DNA of 64,000 nucleotides from Chryseobacterium sp. JUb7 (GTDB taxonomy: Bacteria; Bacteroidota; Bacteroidia; Flavobacteriales; Weeksellaceae). Under the pieces are notes generated by a model, which was not told the DNA's origin, did not search any database, and saw only the letters and a list, made by a program, of their open reading frames with translations. Location of the stretch: contig NZ_JANUFF010000001.1 in NCBI RefSeq assembly GCF_024806495.1, positions 372,001 to 436,000 of the forward strand, read 5' to 3'. Positions 26,162-34,697 of the stretch are shown here, piece after piece. The position numbers were made by a program, and so were the translations under genes. The stretch's first letter is position 1; every line of letters begins with the position of its first letter.

Positions 26162-27301
26162 CTACTCTACTTCAAAAATTGCCTGAATTTCCACTGATGA
26201 ATTCACCGGAATGGAAGAAGCCCCCAATGTGGCTCTGGCATGTTTCCCTTTTTCTCCAAAAACCTCAACTGTAAGATCAGAAGCCGTATTCATAAGACCT
26301 GCATGATTGGTATAATCGTCTTTGGTATTAAAAATTCCGGTTAACTGAACACATTGTTTTACTTTGCTTAAATCTCCTCCCACCGCTTCATTTAAAACCG
26401 ATAAAACATTCAGCATTGTTACTTTTGTGGCATCTTTTACCTGCTGCTCGTTAACCTCTGCACCCAATTTCCCAGGATTAAAAATTTTTCCGTCTTTTAG
26501 GGCTACCTGATTAATAAAAACAAGATTTCCGGAACGCACAAAAGGCTTGTAATTTCCTGCCGGTTTTGGAACCTGCGGAAGAATTATATTTTTTTCTTTC
26601 AAAGTCTGATTAAACAGATTTTTGGGGTTTTCACTGACAGCAATTTCCTGTTTATGTAATGTTCCTTTAAGGGCTGAAGTTACTTTTGCGAAGTTCCGCC
26701 CCTGAAGCTGCGCCAATTGACGCTCATCTTTCGTTGGTCTTTCAACATCTTTTAAAGATGCCATAGTGGTTGTTCCCAACACGGTATTACCCTGAGGAAT
26801 TGATTTATTCATCCCCTCATAGCCACGAATTCCATTCGAAACCAGCACCATTCCGTGTACAGCCAGACTGTTCCAGAATGACTGAAGTGCCAGTTCTTTT
26901 CCCGCGCCGCTTCCTGCAGACATAAAAACCGTTGCAGGCATTCCTTCCAAAGAATGACTAGTCCAGAGATTAACTGTTTTAGAAAGAAATTCACTCATTC
27001 CGGTGCTGATATTTCCAAAATAGACAGGAGATCCGAAAGCAATTCCGTCATAGGTCGGGAGTTCATCCACAGTAGCTACAGGAATGCTTTTAAGTTTTGG
27101 ATTTTGAGAATCCTTTACCTGCTTGATGATTGCTGTAGCATTGTTCTCACTTTCAATTCCTTTGGCAAGTTCTTTTGCCATTTCGTAAGTCCCACCATTA
27201 TCTGAATGAATAAGGACCAGTATGTTAGCTTTGTTTTGTGCCATGATGTTGGTAATATTTAATAATAAAATTAAAATAAAAAGAGAACTTAATTTTTTCA
27301 T
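26162..27301 (-). CDS. Exported WrbA-like flavodoxin fused to a RidA domain
   Basis: About 379 residues with a signal peptide (LFILILLLNITNIMAQ). Residues about 22-215 form a WrbA-like flavodoxin fold (ILVLIHSDNGGTYEMAKELA, FGSPVYFGNIS). After a linker, residues about 245-379 form a RidA/YjgF domain (PFVRSGNLVFINQVALKDG, HARATLGASSIPVNSSVEIQ with the conserved arginine). Flavodoxins of this type reduce quinones; RidA proteins deaminate enamines or imines. The fusion and its export are unusual. The start at 27301 yields a clean signal peptide. Divergent from an AraC regulator. Confidence 0.85.
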   Translation of the reverse strand: MKKLSSLFILILLLNITNIMAQNKANILVLIHSDNGGTYEMAKELAKGIESENNATAIIKQVKDSQNPKLKSIPVATVDELPTYDGIAFGSPVYFGNISTGMSEFLSKTVNLWTSHSLEGMPATVFMSAGSGAGKELALQSFWNSLAVHGMVLVSNGIRGYEGMNKSIPQGNTVLGTTTMASLKDVERPTKDERQLAQLQGRNFAKVTSALKGTLHKQEIAVSENPKNLFNQTLKEKNIILPQVPKPAGNYKPFVRSGNLVFINQVALKDGKIFNPGKLGAEVNEQQVKDATKVTMLNVLSVLNEAVGGDLSKVKQCVQLTGIFNTKDDYTNHAGLMNTASDLTVEVFGEKGKHARATLGASSIPVNSSVEIQAIFEVE

Positions 27302-27327
27302 TCTGAATTTGATATACATTTACTTTA

Positions 27328-27359
27328 CAAAATTACTAATGACGTTTTTATTAAATTTG
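27328..27359. promoter_or_regulatory. Divergent promoter pair
   Basis: Minus-strand TAATTTTG (27328-27335) and plus-strand TAAATTTG (27352-27359), both exact TAnnTTTG -7 boxes, within the 69-bp gap between the flavodoxin-RidA gene and its AraC regulator. Confidence 0.55.
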
Positions 27360-27370
27360 CCAAAAATTCT

Positions 27371-28174
27371 ATGCAGAACGACAAGATAAAATGCGGCCTG
27401 ATCGAACAAACCAACAGTCAGTTTGTAGATACTATTGAAAAGGAAGCTTACGTATGGTGTGAAAAAGACTGGAATCACGATCATTATGAGCATTCTCACA
27501 ATCGCTCGCAGCTCACATTTGTGGAAGAAGGCTACCAGTATTTTCATATTGATCATACAATTTATCTGGTTCCTCAAAATCACGTGATCTGGATTCCTTC
27601 TGAAAAACCTCATCGGATCACATCAGAGGCCAGGACTGTAAGTCTGATGCTGTTTTTATTTAAATCTGTTTTTAAAGAAGATTTTTACAGGAGTGTTCAG
27701 GTTTTCGCGGTTCCTCCGGTACTCAAAGAAATGCTGTTATATGCTTCAAAGTGGAATAAATCATTAAATGAAGATGAAGAACAGGATATATTCTTCAAAG
27801 CGATTTTAAAAAGCCTGCCTAATTTCTGTAAGGAAAGCAATTATTTGGAAATCCCCGTTCCTACTGACGAAAGACTGATTCCTGTATGTAATTATATCAA
27901 TTCAAATTTCAAATATAATCTGGATATAGATTCACTGGCTGAAAAAGCCCAGATGTCGGTAAGAAGCCTGCAGAGAATTTTCAAAAATGAAACAGGAATT
28001 ACACTGCAGAAATACCATCAGCTGGTCAGAATTTTAAAAAGTATTGAACTGATAGATACCAAACAGTACACCTTAAGCCAAGTCGCTTATTTGATAGGTT
28101 ACCAGAGTCTATCTGCCTTTACATCTTCTTATTTTTCAATCATGAAATCAAAACCTAAAATCAATAAATCTTAA
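27371..28174 (+). CDS. AraC-family regulator with cupin sensor
   Basis: 267 residues: cupin-like N-terminus (HDHYEHSHNRSQLTFVEEG, HVIWIPSEKPHRI) and AraC HTH at about 170-265 (LDIDSLAEKAQMSVRSLQRI, LSQVAYLIGYQSLSAFTSSY). The start lies 69 bp from the divergent flavodoxin-RidA gene, so it likely controls that gene. A predicted -7 box ends 11 bp before its ATG, which leaves a very short leader. Confidence 0.87.
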   Translation: MQNDKIKCGLIEQTNSQFVDTIEKEAYVWCEKDWNHDHYEHSHNRSQLTFVEEGYQYFHIDHTIYLVPQNHVIWIPSEKPHRITSEARTVSLMLFLFKSVFKEDFYRSVQVFAVPPVLKEMLLYASKWNKSLNEDEEQDIFFKAILKSLPNFCKESNYLEIPVPTDERLIPVCNYINSNFKYNLDIDSLAEKAQMSVRSLQRIFKNETGITLQKYHQLVRILKSIELIDTKQYTLSQVAYLIGYQSLSAFTSSYFSIMKSKPKINKS

Positions 28175-28239
28175 GATGTTTCAAAACTCGCGATCATATT
28201 GCATTTTAAAATTTTGTATATTTTCATTAAAAAATAAAA

Positions 28240-28266
28240 AAGCATTATTTCAATGAAACAATGCTT
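28240..28266. terminator. Hairpin terminator
   Basis: 12-bp stem with one mismatch (AAGCATTATTTC against GAAACAATGCTT) between convergent AraC and SDR genes. Confidence 0.6.
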
Positions 28267-28281
28267 ATCTGGTTTTTGTTT

Positions 28282-29034
28282 TTACCCATTAATGATAATT
28301 CCGCCGTTCGGATGAAAAACCTGCCCTGTAATCTGGACCGCATCATCACTGACCAGGAACAGAAAACTGGTGGCTATTTCTTCAGGTGAAGCATTACGCT
28401 CCAAGGGAGGCTTATTGTCGTCTTCCTCTTCTTCTCCAAATGTTTTTTCCGTCAGTGGCGTTGCTACAGGACCTGGTGCTACAGCATTTACACGAATTCC
28501 CTTTGGTTTGGCCTGCAATGCCAATGATCTGGTAAAGGAAACAATAGCTCCTTTTGTTGCTGAATAGTCCAGTAATTCAGCATGCCCCTGATAGGCGACA
28601 GCAGATGTCGTATTTACAATGCTGCTTCCCTCTTTTAGGTATGGGAAAACAACTTTTGTCAATAAAATCATCCCAACAATATTTGAATCGAATGTTTTTC
28701 TGATATTTTTTTCTTCCAATTCTTCGATATTATCCGAAGGAAACTGAACTCCTGCATTGTTAATCAAAATATCAATGCCTCCAAACTCAGAAGCAACTTT
28801 TCCTGCCGTATCTTCACAGAATTCATAATCATTGATATCTCCCTGAAAAATAATAGACTTTCTGCCCAGTCTTGTAATTTCTGACTGCGTTTTCTCGGCA
28901 TCTTCCTGATTGGAGTGATAAATAATGGCAATGTCTGCTCCGTGAGAAGCCAGAAGCAAAGCAACAGCTTTTCCTATTCCACTGTCGGCACCGGTAATAA
29001 GAACAGACTTCCCTTCTAATTTCAGTAAACTCAT
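28282..29034 (-). CDS. Short-chain dehydrogenase/reductase
   Basis: 250 residues of a classical SDR: cofactor motif GADSGIGKA (about 15-23), NNAGVQ (about 90), catalytic Ser-Tyr-Lys in TTSAVAYQGHAELLDYSATK, and VAPGPVATPL. It resembles the glucose 1-dehydrogenase/YhdF-like stress SDRs found with catalases. It lies 5 bp after the CinA-like gene in a likely katE-cinA-SDR operon. Confidence 0.88.
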   Translation of the reverse strand: MSLLKLEGKSVLITGADSGIGKAVALLLASHGADIAIIYHSNQEDAEKTQSEITRLGRKSIIFQGDINDYEFCEDTAGKVASEFGGIDILINNAGVQFPSDNIEELEEKNIRKTFDSNIVGMILLTKVVFPYLKEGSSIVNTTSAVAYQGHAELLDYSATKGAIVSFTRSLALQAKPKGIRVNAVAPGPVATPLTEKTFGEEEEDDNKPPLERNASPEEIATSFLFLVSDDAVQITGQVFHPNGGIIING

Positions 29035-29039
29035 CCTGT

Positions 29040-29540
29040 CTATTTCAATATTAGCAACTGATTCATTTCGCTTTTAAAACATCCTAAAATAAATTCGGTA
29101 TAATATATCTGAGCATTCAGAGCCTGAGTTTTGGGGTGTAGCTCCAGTTTTTTGGTTAAAATAATCTCACCTTTATAGGCGAAAGAAAAATATGCGAAAA
29201 TTTTATATAAAGAATTTCTGATGGGAGTGCAATAGCCTGTTGTGGCAATAGCCCAATCTGATTCGAAAAGTTTTGACGCATTCAGAGCCATCGTTTCGGC
29301 AATATTTTCAGATACACAGTCACATTCTTCCGCTTCGGCTTTATCTACTTTTAATAGCCTTACTTTTTCCGGTAAGGTGTAAGCCGTCATTCCTCCTTTG
29401 TAAAAAAGAGAAGCATTCGGCATTTGTGAAAACGCAAGCTGTATGCATCCTGAAGTAACACTTTCTACAATAGCAATGGTCTCCCCTGCTGTCAGCAATG
29501 ACTGGCTGATGTAATTTAAAAGGCTTTTTTGAAATTCCAT
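29040..29540 (-). CDS. CinA C-terminal domain protein (PncC-like amidase)
   Basis: 166 residues equal to the C-terminal domain of CinA: AIVESVTSGCIQLAFSQ (catalytic serine region), YKGGMTAYTLPEKVRLLKV, and TTGYCTP where typical members have TGIAGP. PncC enzymes deamidate nicotinamide mononucleotide. The altered ATTGYCTP loop makes activity less certain. Situated between katE and an SDR gene in the same orientation (48 and 5 bp). Confidence 0.8.
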   Translation of the reverse strand: MEFQKSLLNYISQSLLTAGETIAIVESVTSGCIQLAFSQMPNASLFYKGGMTAYTLPEKVRLLKVDKAEAEECDCVSENIAETMALNASKLFESDWAIATTGYCTPIRNSLYKIFAYFSFAYKGEIILTKKLELHPKTQALNAQIYYTEFILGCFKSEMNQLLILK

Positions 29541-29588
29541 AATTTTAATATTTAAGGTGTGTGAGGGTGTGTTATTTAAATTTTATTT

Positions 29589-31724
29589 TTAACTGTTTCT
29601 TTCGATTTCCAAATCCCATACTCTGTGTTTTGAAATGGCATCAATAAACTTCTCTTCGGGAGCTTTTTCATCCCAGGTAATGATCGCAGGATCATTATGT
29701 TTTTTTAACCCTACATTACTGTTTAAATATAAGGGTTCTGTATCCGCTCCGAAATATATAGCTTTGCAATGTTTATAAGCTTCATTGATAAAATGTAAAA
29801 CAGGATGCTTATTCTCACCACTCATAAGTTCTTTCACAGAATTTTCTCCCGAAACAATATATAAAGCGTCAAAACAGACACTGGCAGTAGTGGTCAGCGA
29901 ATGTTTCGGTGTGATGGCAGTCCCGTTGTTGGTCTTAATCGGTGCTACACTCGGCGCAATGATCTCTACTGTTGCACCTTGTTTTTCAAGTTTATTTTTT
30001 AACGCATTAAATGATTTTTCATCTGCTCCGTCAGCCATTATAAAACCTATTTTTCTACTTTTGATAGTATCTTTAACGGTATTAGCCATGCTTAAAGCCG
30101 GTGAAATTTTTGTTTTAGAGGTTTTCTCTTTACTCTGTAAAATCGCAGGATCTGCATCTGCAGGAATACTTTGATTGGGAAGTTCGGGCTTTTTAACCTC
30201 AACTCCTATTTTTCCGGCCACTTTCGAAGCTAAATTTTTATCGATGAACGCAAGCTGTCCCACTACTCTTTCTCTGATTTCAGGAATTGTAACTTTTGAG
30301 AGCTCAAATACAAGAGCATTCTGAAGGTGCATTTTCTCGGGAGCCGACTGGCTGTTGTAAAATAATTTTGCCTGGGAATAGTGATCCACAAAACTATTGC
30401 TTCTCTCTCTTACTTTTGCGCCCGAAACTCTTTCCTGATGAGAAGAAAAACCACCTTCCTTCATCATCGATTGAAAAGGGCATCCACCTCCGATTGAATT
30501 TGGCTCATAACTTACTTTTCCTTTTACGATCTGCTGTCTCATATGCCCGTCACGTTGATTATTATGAACGGTATTAATAGACCTGTTAATCGGAATTTCA
30601 TGAAAATTAGGTGAGCCCAGTCTCGATAATTGTGTATCTGTATAGGAGAATAATCTTCCCTGCAATAAAGGGTCATTGCTGAAATCAATGCCGGGTACCA
30701 AATGCCCCGGATGAAAAGCAATCTGCTCTGTTTCTGCAAAAAAATTGTCCGGATTTCTGTTTAATGTTAATGTTCCGATAATCTCAACCGGAACTTCTTC
30801 TTCTGGGATAAGTTTTGTCGGGTCTAAAAGGTCAAAATCAAATGTATCTTCATCTTCTTCAGGAATCAACTGTACTCCAAAATCCCACTCAGGAAAAGCA
30901 CCATTATCAATAGCTTCCCAAAGATCTCTTCTGTGAAAATCTGCGTCAACACCTGAAATTTTCTGAGCTTCATCCCATGCAACAGAATGAACTCCTAATT
31001 TAGGTTTGAAATGAAATTTTACAAAATGAGACTTTCCTTCTTCATTAATAAATTTAAAAGAATGTACCCCAAAGCCTTCCATCATCCTGAGACTTCTCGG
31101 AATTGCCCTGTCGCTCATCACCCACATGATCATATGCATACTTTCGGGCATTAACGAAATAAAATCCCAAAATGTATCGTGAGCAGATGCTGCCTGTGGA
31201 ATTTCGTTGTCCGGTTCAGGTTTTACAGCATGAATTAAATCCGGAAATTTAATCGCATCCTGAATAAAAAATACAGGGATATTATTGGCCACAAGATCGT
31301 AATTCCCTTCTTCTGTATAAAATTTCACGGCAAATCCCCGCGCATCCCGCGCAAGATCAGTACTGCCTCTACTTCCCGCTACGGTAGAAAACCTTACGAA
31401 AACAGGGGTTTCTTTTCCCACTTCATTTAAAAATTTGGCAGAAGTATATTTTTTCAGACTTTTGGTTAGCTTAAAAACACCGTGTGCTCCTGAGCCTCTG
31501 GCGTGAACAATCCTCTCAGGAATTCTCTCATGATCAAAATGGGTAATTTTTTCCCTTAAAATAAAATCTTCCAGTAAAGTAGGTCCTCTGTCTCCGGCCT
31601 TTAAAGAATCCTGATTATTGTTGACTTTAATCCCCTGATTGGTCGTCAGTTTTTCATTTTCATTGGAAGTGGTCAATTCTTCCAATTGTTTTAACTTTTG
31701 ATTGTTTTGTTTAATGTCTTTCAT
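29589..31724 (-). CDS. katE: Large-subunit catalase (HPII/KatE type)
   Basis: 711 residues: haem catalase core plus a C-terminal DJ-1/flavodoxin-like domain (about 565-700, from RKIGFIMADGADEKS). The distal histidine is H74 in VHARGSGAHG; GRLFSYTDTQLSRLG carries the proximal haem tyrosine; SFKFINEEGK is also conserved. It detoxifies hydrogen peroxide in the cytoplasm. The N-terminal 40 residues are charged and low-complexity. Genes for a CinA-like protein and an SDR follow at 48 and 5 bp; two small unknown genes precede it. Confidence 0.95.
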   Translation of the reverse strand: MKDIKQNNQKLKQLEELTTSNENEKLTTNQGIKVNNNQDSLKAGDRGPTLLEDFILREKITHFDHERIPERIVHARGSGAHGVFKLTKSLKKYTSAKFLNEVGKETPVFVRFSTVAGSRGSTDLARDARGFAVKFYTEEGNYDLVANNIPVFFIQDAIKFPDLIHAVKPEPDNEIPQAASAHDTFWDFISLMPESMHMIMWVMSDRAIPRSLRMMEGFGVHSFKFINEEGKSHFVKFHFKPKLGVHSVAWDEAQKISGVDADFHRRDLWEAIDNGAFPEWDFGVQLIPEEDEDTFDFDLLDPTKLIPEEEVPVEIIGTLTLNRNPDNFFAETEQIAFHPGHLVPGIDFSNDPLLQGRLFSYTDTQLSRLGSPNFHEIPINRSINTVHNNQRDGHMRQQIVKGKVSYEPNSIGGGCPFQSMMKEGGFSSHQERVSGAKVRERSNSFVDHYSQAKLFYNSQSAPEKMHLQNALVFELSKVTIPEIRERVVGQLAFIDKNLASKVAGKIGVEVKKPELPNQSIPADADPAILQSKEKTSKTKISPALSMANTVKDTIKSRKIGFIMADGADEKSFNALKNKLEKQGATVEIIAPSVAPIKTNNGTAITPKHSLTTTASVCFDALYIVSGENSVKELMSGENKHPVLHFINEAYKHCKAIYFGADTEPLYLNSNVGLKKHNDPAIITWDEKAPEEKFIDAISKHRVWDLEIERNS

Positions 31725-31790
31725 ATCAATTTATATTTTGTGGTGTTTAAGGGCTATTTTTAAACATTCAACTAAAAGTTATATATACAC

Positions 31791-32168
31791 TTATAAGGTA
31801 TCCTTTTCTAAAGAACTGAGTAGCTTTGTAAGATATTCTTCCTCTTTGAGTACTTTATAGTAAGCTGTTTTAGCATATAGCGTAAAAGATGGATTTTCTA
31901 CCGCAATTTCAGTATTTATGTCTGAAGTGGTTGCTGCACTTTCATTATGATATGTGCTTATATGCAGGATATATTCCTGAATATAGGTATTAATGACATT
32001 CTTCATGATTTCGCATTTCGAATTGCTTTTAATTTTTTCTAAAGACTTAATCAGAAATGCCGTAACTCCGTATGAATTAATAACACTTGGAAACAGAGAT
32101 TCATTCTCAATCACATTGTTCTTATCATACATGCCGGAAAGCTTAAATGTATCGTTTTCAAAAATCAT
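31791..32168 (-). CDS. Hypothetical protein
   Basis: 125 residues, mostly helical in character, no family recognised. No signal peptide or membrane helix; notable are one cysteine (NSKCEIMKNVINTYIQEYIL) and a central Ser/Thr-rich loop (ESAATTSDINTE). It sits 66 bp before katE and 15 bp after another small unknown gene, all on the minus strand, so it may belong to the oxidative-stress transcript. Confidence 0.6.
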   Translation of the reverse strand: MIFENDTFKLSGMYDKNNVIENESLFPSVINSYGVTAFLIKSLEKIKSNSKCEIMKNVINTYIQEYILHISTYHNESAATTSDINTEIAVENPSFTLYAKTAYYKVLKEEEYLTKLLSSLEKDTL

Positions 32169-32183
32169 AGTTTTAAAGTTTTA

Positions 32184-32486
32184 TTAGTTATCCGAAATTT
32201 TCATATACTTTTCAAAATAATGCAGATCTTCTTTATCCTTTATTGAAAGGTAAAACATCACCTGCTCCGGTTCTTTCATTCCTATACTGCTGAAGCTGTC
32301 AAAATGGGCAATAAGAGCCTGAATGTTTTCGATTTCTATATTTTTTAAAATAACAAATAATAAAAAAACATTCTGCCTGATCTCTTTTGCATAGATGGTG
32401 GAACCATCTTCAAACCATTTTCCGTTGTTCTCCACTCTAGTGAATTGATCTTGTTTTAATGACTTAACTATTCTCTTACAATCCAT
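32184..32486 (-). CDS. Hypothetical protein
   Basis: 100 residues, no recognisable family. It reads as a small alpha/beta protein (FLLFVILKNIEIENIQALIA, QVMFYLSIKDKEDLHYFEKY) without a signal or membrane segment. Starts a run of minus-strand genes with the 125-residue protein and katE. Codon use matches the neighbours, which supports a real gene. Confidence 0.6.
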   Translation of the reverse strand: MDCKRIVKSLKQDQFTRVENNGKWFEDGSTIYAKEIRQNVFLLFVILKNIEIENIQALIAHFDSFSSIGMKEPEQVMFYLSIKDKEDLHYFEKYMKISDN

Positions 32487-32765
32487 ATTTGATAATTTGT
32501 AATTATGAAATAAACCTCATCCAAAAGCATTATGTGGCTTATTACTTATAATGATCCCTTCTTGTGTAACATCTAAATTGATGGATGGTTCCGGTTAATT
32601 CTTCTCTTTGTTGAATGCATTAGGTAACGAACAACAAATTAAGTTTTAAATTGAAGAATTAAAAATTATAATTCCCAAAAGCAACATGGATTGAATTATA
32701 ATTTCATTATCGTTATATCAAATATAAATATATAAAAATCAAATAATTATGATTTGAATCACATA

Positions 32766-33380
32766 TTAAAAGAAAATGACTCTTTTTTCAAACTTCAGTG
32801 AGTTTTCTTTTTCCATTTTCTTCAGCGTCCGGATAACAGTCTCTACTCTAAGTCCGGTAAGATCTGCAATCTGCTGTCGGGTTAACCTTACAGGAAAGGA
32901 AAATGCCGAGCAGTCATCCTGAAAGCTTTTAAGGTAATTCATCAGTCCTTTTATTCTGATGGCAGGATTGGCAGAGGCTATACTCTGAATCATAATCATT
33001 TTATAGTACACCCTGTGAGAGAGGCAGCTGTTCAGCTCTAAGGAAATATCAGGGTATTCTTCCAAAATGGAAAAAAGCTTATTTTTTGGCAGCTTTATAA
33101 CGGTACAAGGGCTAAGAGTAAAAGCATTCATAGGATATGTTTTGTCAACAAACAGACAAGAATCTCCAAAACTCTGATTTTCACCCAGAATATTATGAAT
33201 AAACTCTTTGCCATCTTCATTATAATGATTGAGCTTCACATTGCCTTCAATAATCTGCCAGTAATATAAAGGCTTGTCTCCGCTACGAAAAATAAAATCT
33301 TTTGAATTGTAATTTCTAATCTCACCGCCATTTGATCTCAGAAGATCTTCATCAATCTTCATGCAGCTTATCGTTTTCAT
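32766..33380 (-). CDS. Crp/Fnr family regulator
   Basis: About 204 residues. The N-terminal beta-roll contains KDFIFRSGDKPLYYWQIIEG and GEDSCLF-like GQNQSFGDSCLF features; the C-terminal winged helix is well formed (LTRQQIADLTGLRVETVIRT). No FNR-type cysteine cluster. The start at 33380 (MKTISC) is preferred; 33362 is also possible. Unlike the other two Crp/Fnr proteins in the window it has a full-length HTH with a recognition helix, so it probably binds DNA in the standard way. It lies upstream of the small unknown genes and katE, a possible target set. Confidence 0.8.
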   Translation of the reverse strand: MKTISCMKIDEDLLRSNGGEIRNYNSKDFIFRSGDKPLYYWQIIEGNVKLNHYNEDGKEFIHNILGENQSFGDSCLFVDKTYPMNAFTLSPCTVIKLPKNKLFSILEEYPDISLELNSCLSHRVYYKMIMIQSIASANPAIRIKGLMNYLKSFQDDCSAFSFPVRLTRQQIADLTGLRVETVIRTLKKMEKENSLKFEKRVIFF

Positions 33381-33721
33381 AGTTTTAAAGTTTTTAAAAT
33401 TAAAAGCTTGTTGACAAATCACTTTTTATGAATTAAAATGATAACTATCACCTGTTTCTATCATCTTAAACCTTAACAGTTGTTATGTAAAAAATTCATA
33501 AAAAGACAATTATTTGATAATATTTTCCTTTAAAAACTACCAATACAAGAAGTGAACCGTATTTCTTTATTGAAATGTTAAAAAAATGTTAAAAATAATT
33601 TATGTCTCAGAATATCACTCTAAAAATAAAATCGTATTCAAAAAACTCTGAATACGATTTATTAACAAGAATAAAAATGGTTTTAAAATAAATGAATTTG
33701 TCTTTATATTTTATTAAGAAT
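33381..33721. other. 341-bp intergenic region between Crp/Fnr and EamA genes
   Basis: AT-rich, no gene seen. It contains the hairpin at 33629-33660 that closes the EamA transcript and the upstream region of the Crp/Fnr gene, in which no clear promoter consensus was found. Confidence 0.6.
33629..33660. terminator. Hairpin terminator
   Basis: 12-bp perfect stem AAATCGTATTCA with complement and an 8-nt loop, downstream of the EamA gene on the minus strand. Confidence 0.7.
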
Positions 33722-34606
33722 TTATTTAGCAAACTTTTTGGTTCCGGCTACACAAAGAATTACTCCTACCGTTACTCCTACCATTCCCATACTTACCTGC
33801 TCATGCAGAAGATAAGCCGCGAGAGCCAATCCGAAAAAAGGCTGTAAAAGCTGAAGCTGACCAACCGTTGCAATGCCTCCCTGAGCAAGACCTTTATACC
33901 AAAATATAAATCCTATAAACATACTGAACAGAGAGATGTAAGCCAATCCGAACCATCCCGATACACTCACATTTTCCACATGATCCGGGAAATAAATAAA
34001 AAATAAAGGCAGCATTAATGGCAATGCAATGACAAGTGCCCAAGAGATTACCTGCCATCCGCCCAGTGCTTTAGATAATTTTGCGCCTTCTGCATATCCA
34101 AGACCACATAAAATAACAGCTGCCAGCATTAAAATATCGCCAACCGGAGAGGCTGAAATTCCTTGTGAAACAGCATAACCAATCACCAAAAGACTTCCAA
34201 TGACAGAAAAGAACCAGAAAACAGGATGCGGCCTCTCTCCTCCTCTCAAAACTCCGAAAATAGCCGTTGCCAGAGGAAGCATTCCTAAAAATACAATAGA
34301 ATGAGCCGAGGTAAGATACTGTAAAGCCATGGCAGAAAGTAAAGGAAATCCTACTACACAACCTATTGAGACCAAGATTAATGAAAAAATCTGATCTTTT
34401 GCCGGGCGCTTTTCTTTATAAATTAGTAATACAGAAAGAGCCAAAATACCTGCAATTCCCGCTCTTGCAATCGTTACAAAAAAAGGGCTCATCTCCATTA
34501 CGGCCAGTTTTGTGGCAGGCATTCCTGCGCTAAAAAGCACAACCCCTATAAAACCATTTACCCATCCGCTGATTTTTTGATCTTTTGATATATTAGCTGT
34601 CATCAT
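33722..34606 (-). CDS. EamA/DMT family transporter
   Basis: 294 residues with ten predicted membrane helices in two EamA repeats; GWVNGFIGVVLFSAGMPATK at the start and the second-repeat GDILMLAAVILCGLGYAEGA are typical. Drug/metabolite transporters of this kind usually export amino acids or related metabolites. It is divergent from a MocR-type regulator, a pairing often seen for exporters controlled by an amino-compound sensor. Confidence 0.88.
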   Translation of the reverse strand: MMTANISKDQKISGWVNGFIGVVLFSAGMPATKLAVMEMSPFFVTIARAGIAGILALSVLLIYKEKRPAKDQIFSLILVSIGCVVGFPLLSAMALQYLTSAHSIVFLGMLPLATAIFGVLRGGERPHPVFWFFSVIGSLLVIGYAVSQGISASPVGDILMLAAVILCGLGYAEGAKLSKALGGWQVISWALVIALPLMLPLFFIYFPDHVENVSVSGWFGLAYISLFSMFIGFIFWYKGLAQGGIATVGQLQLLQPFFGLALAAYLLHEQVSMGMVGVTVGVILCVAGTKKFAK

Positions 34607-34628
34607 TTCATTATATTTTTTGTTGGAT

Positions 34629-34691
34629 CAAAATTAGAAAGAATAAAAAGACAAACACAGTATCAGTTTTGTATATTTGCATGGACACAGT
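34629..34691. promoter_or_regulatory. Divergent promoters and ACACAGT direct repeats (EamA/MocR)
   Basis: Minus-strand TAATTTTG (34629-34636) fits the EamA gene and plus-strand TATATTTG (34672-34679) fits the MocR gene; both are exact TAnnTTTG boxes. ACACAGT occurs twice in the same orientation (34655-34661 and 34685-34691), 30 bp apart, flanking the MocR -7 box: a probable MocR operator with autoregulation. Confidence 0.55.
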
Positions 34692-34697
34692 TACAAT

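Noticed and set aside
29785..30174. 129-codon open frame opposite katE
   Set aside because: Antisense to the conserved C-terminal domain of catalase; no family or start context.
32750..32761. TGATTTGAATCA palindrome as a Crp/Fnr site
   Set aside because: It sits just after the stop of the Crp/Fnr gene with no promoter next to it, and short AT-rich palindromes are common here.
34677..34697. Seven-codon TTG-initiated extension of the second MocR gene
   Set aside because: The TTG lies inside the predicted -7 box (34672-34679), upstream of any transcript start. ATG at 34698 gives the family N-terminus.
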